From NCBI RefSeq assembly GCF_011074885.1, contig NC_054687.1:806001-870000 (forward strand): a stretch of 64,000 bases of DNA. Reading direction: 5' to 3'. This document shows positions 62,374 through 64,000 of the stretch, piece after piece (the stretch's first letter is position 1; every line of letters begins with the position of its first letter). The notes beneath the pieces were generated by a model, which was not told where the DNA came from, did not search any database, and saw nothing but the letters and a program-made list of their open reading frames with translations. This stretch comes from Brettanomyces bruxellensis. Lineage: Eukaryota > Ascomycota > Pichiomycetes > Pichiales > Pichiaceae. The translations under genes and the position numbers were made by a program.

Positions 62374-64000
62374 TCACTCCTCCTCCTCCTCCTCATCCTC
62401 CTCCTCGCCAAGAACAACATCCCCCTCATCATTGGCATATTTCCGCGCTAGCCGGGACGACCGGCCGGCAGCCCGGGCCTCAGTGCGAGCAGCAGCCTGG
62501 ACAGCCTTCAAATCCTCCCGGAAGGATTTCCGCACGTACCGGTTGCTGAAGCAGTCCCACATCTTCAAGCCGGGGCTCGAACCACCAACCACAAGGTCGC
62601 CAGCCACCTCGATGTCGGGTGCAAAGCTGGCACTGAGCACATTTCCGCAGCCAAGGTCGCGCGAGGTCACCATGGATGGTTTCAGGCCTGTTTTCCACAA
62701 CTTCACGTGGCGGTCGCCCATAGCTCCGGTCACGAGCATCTCGCCAACGTGCGGGTTGCAGGCGAGAGACGTGATACCGGAATCGTGCGCGTGCAAGCTC
62801 CAAATCGGGCTGCCCTCCTTCCGTATGTCGAACATGTACACGTTTCCCTTGTCGGTTCCCGCGTAGAAGTGTGCGCATGCCCCGCCGGCCCGTTTCCAGC
62901 AAACGGCCTCCACGTCTTCGCTGCCAGAGCCACCCGTCTTGTACAGCTTGCTCATGCTGCTTGCATCGTCGATCCGGACGTCCGAAACCGCACAAAACGA
63001 GTCGTAGCCCCCCGTGAGCACCACAGATCCGTCCTGCTCGGACTCTGTGCCGTACCACTGCACCGCGGACACCTCCTTGCCGTGGTGGAGGCCCCCGATG
63101 GACCGTGCAACGCCGCACGTGCCCAAATCCCACAATTTCACCGTTCCGTCCGCAGAACTCGACGCCAACACGTTCCGGAACACCTGGTTGTGCGACAGCG
63201 AGAGCACTGCCGCCGTGTGGCGGTCCGGCTGCACTCCCTCGGGCTCCACGTTGCCCTCCTGCTGCCTCTCAAGCTCGTCCTCTTTCAATTCGCCCAATAT
63301 CACGTCCGGGAACGCCTTGTCCACGCAGTCCAAGTTCCAGATCTCGATCGTCGGGTCCATCGTGCCCACCGCGGCGAAGTTCCCCGTGTTCGAGGCCGCC
63401 ACCTCGCCTAGCGGCCGGAAACTCATCCATTCCACGCAGAGCGGGAAGTTGGGAAGCATCAAATCGTGATGAATGTACATGCTGCTTCCTCGGACCATTC
63501 CCCGGGCCACATCCGGGTCCTGCTTGTCTCCTTCCTCCTCTTTCGACCCGGCGGGGGCCCCGGCACCGTCATCGTATATATACACGTCCAAATACGACAC
63601 CCCGTCGTCTGTTCTTGTGGCCAAGATCTGGTTATCTGTTGGATACACTTGGAATTCCTGTTTCTCTTCAAGCTCTTCTTCTTTTGAAGGGAGCTCGAGA
63701 TATTTGTCTTGTTCTTCATTTTCCTCTTCTTCTCTCTCCACTCCATCTTCTCCTTCCTCTCCCTTTCTTTTCTCCTCTCCCCCTTTCTTACCTCTCACTA
63801 GCTTAGCCCCTGTATTCGATATTCCTGGAAACATGTCTGCCGTCTCGCCCAAAAAAACGTTGTCCGGCTCCTCGTCATAATGCTCAAAGTCGTACTCCTT
63901 CAAATCCTCGTCCACCTCGGCTGTGTCTTTCAACTTGTCCGAGTTCACCTTCCCTGTATCTTTCTTATGCTCACTATCAAGGTGCAAATTGGCCATCTCG
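62374..64000 (-). CDS. PWP1: Periodic tryptophan protein Pwp1, N-terminus outside the window
   Basis: WD40 protein needed for 25S rRNA maturation and 60S assembly in the nucleolus. At least 541 residues are seen; the frame remains open at the window edge. The visible Met at 63996 resembles the inside of the yeast protein (its NQLAQLNLD segment), so the true start is likely beyond 64000. Seen: KEYDFEHYDEEPDN, an acidic Lys/Glu insertion, LPNFPLCVEWMSFRPLG, AVGTMDPTIEIWNLD, ASSSADGTVKLWDLGT, VTGAMGDRHVKLWKTGL and VVGGSSPGLKMWDCFSNRYVRKSF, i.e. WD repeats. The C-terminus is Ala/Arg-rich then all Asp/Glu, encoded by CTC repeats near 62375-62405. Confidence 0.93.
   Translation of the reverse strand, partial: EMANLHLDSEHKKDTGKVNSDKLKDTAEVDEDLKEYDFEHYDEEPDNVFLGETADMFPGISNTGAKLVRGKKGGEEKRKGEEGEDGVEREEEENEEQDKYLELPSKEEELEEKQEFQVYPTDNQILATRTDDGVSYLDVYIYDDGAGAPAGSKEEEGDKQDPDVARGMVRGSSMYIHHDLMLPNFPLCVEWMSFRPLGEVAASNTGNFAAVGTMDPTIEIWNLDCVDKAFPDVILGELKEDELERQQEGNVEPEGVQPDRHTAAVLSLSHNQVFRNVLASSSADGTVKLWDLGTCGVARSIGGLHHGKEVSAVQWYGTESEQDGSVVLTGGYDSFCAVSDVRIDDASSMSKLYKTGGSGSEDVEAVCWKRAGGACAHFYAGTDKGNVYMFDIRKEGSPIWSLHAHDSGITSLACNPHVGEMLVTGAMGDRHVKLWKTGLKPSMVTSRDLGCGNVLSASFAPDIEVAGDLVVGGSSPGLKMWDCFSNRYVRKSFREDLKAVQAAARTEARAAGRSSRLARKYANDEGDVVLGEEEDEEEEEE

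Overview
The window is nuclear DNA of a budding yeast (Saccharomycotina). Genes are close-packed and nearly intronless. The two introns found have GTATGT or GTAAGT donors and perfect TACTAAC branch points. Almost every protein has a one-to-one counterpart in Saccharomyces. CTG occupies conserved leucine positions in the kinesin motor (the DLLDP motif and the leucine before FLVDLAGSE), which argues for the standard code and against the CUG-Ser clade. Gene content, presence of a conventional kinesin-1 and gene order unlike Saccharomyces suggest Pichiaceae; Brettanomyces/Dekkera is a guess I cannot prove from sequence alone.

Layout, 27 protein genes. 0-2.2 kb: two minus-strand surface/secreted protein genes, one encoding an unrecognised protein with tryptophan exactly every 11 residues, the other a small Ccw12-like GPI wall protein. 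2.2-5 kb: a gene-poor AT-rich spacer. 5-15.3 kb: RMP1 (RNase MRP), SPE4-like spermine synthase, TRM82 (tRNA m7G), WHI2 broken by one frameshift, RPL6, DPH6 and an unknown CxxC protein. 15.9-25.6 kb: GH81 glucanase ENG2/ACF2 (intron plus frameshift), PUT1, CWC15, NBP2, ACL4, GIR2. 25.7-35.2 kb: RRN5-like, SLS1, CPR1 (intron), ENT5-like epsin. 35.7-47.6 kb: AUR1, VPS70, UBX4, a short-stalk kinesin-1 and NEM1. 48.8-64 kb: a DUF2433 phosphoesterase-like protein, GLT1 (2314 residues, very GC-rich) and PWP1, cut by the window end.

The genes do not form a pathway cluster. Several belong to ribosome and tRNA/rRNA biogenesis (RMP1, TRM82, RPL6, DPH6, ACL4, GIR2, RRN5, PWP1), nitrogen and polyamine metabolism (SPE4, PUT1, GLT1), or membrane lipid and traffic (AUR1, NEM1, ENT5, VPS70, UBX4, kinesin).

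The most unusual signals are: the 11-residue-periodic secreted protein; single-base frameshifts in WHI2 and ENG2 (real lesions or assembly errors); a kinesin-1 that lost most of its stalk but ends in an IAK-like motif; a pair of short elements (GGCTCGG plus a CGTCGATCGACG or GACGCGTC palindrome) recurring in four spacers; and a different degenerate tandem repeat in most long spacers, one running into the AUR1 stop codon.
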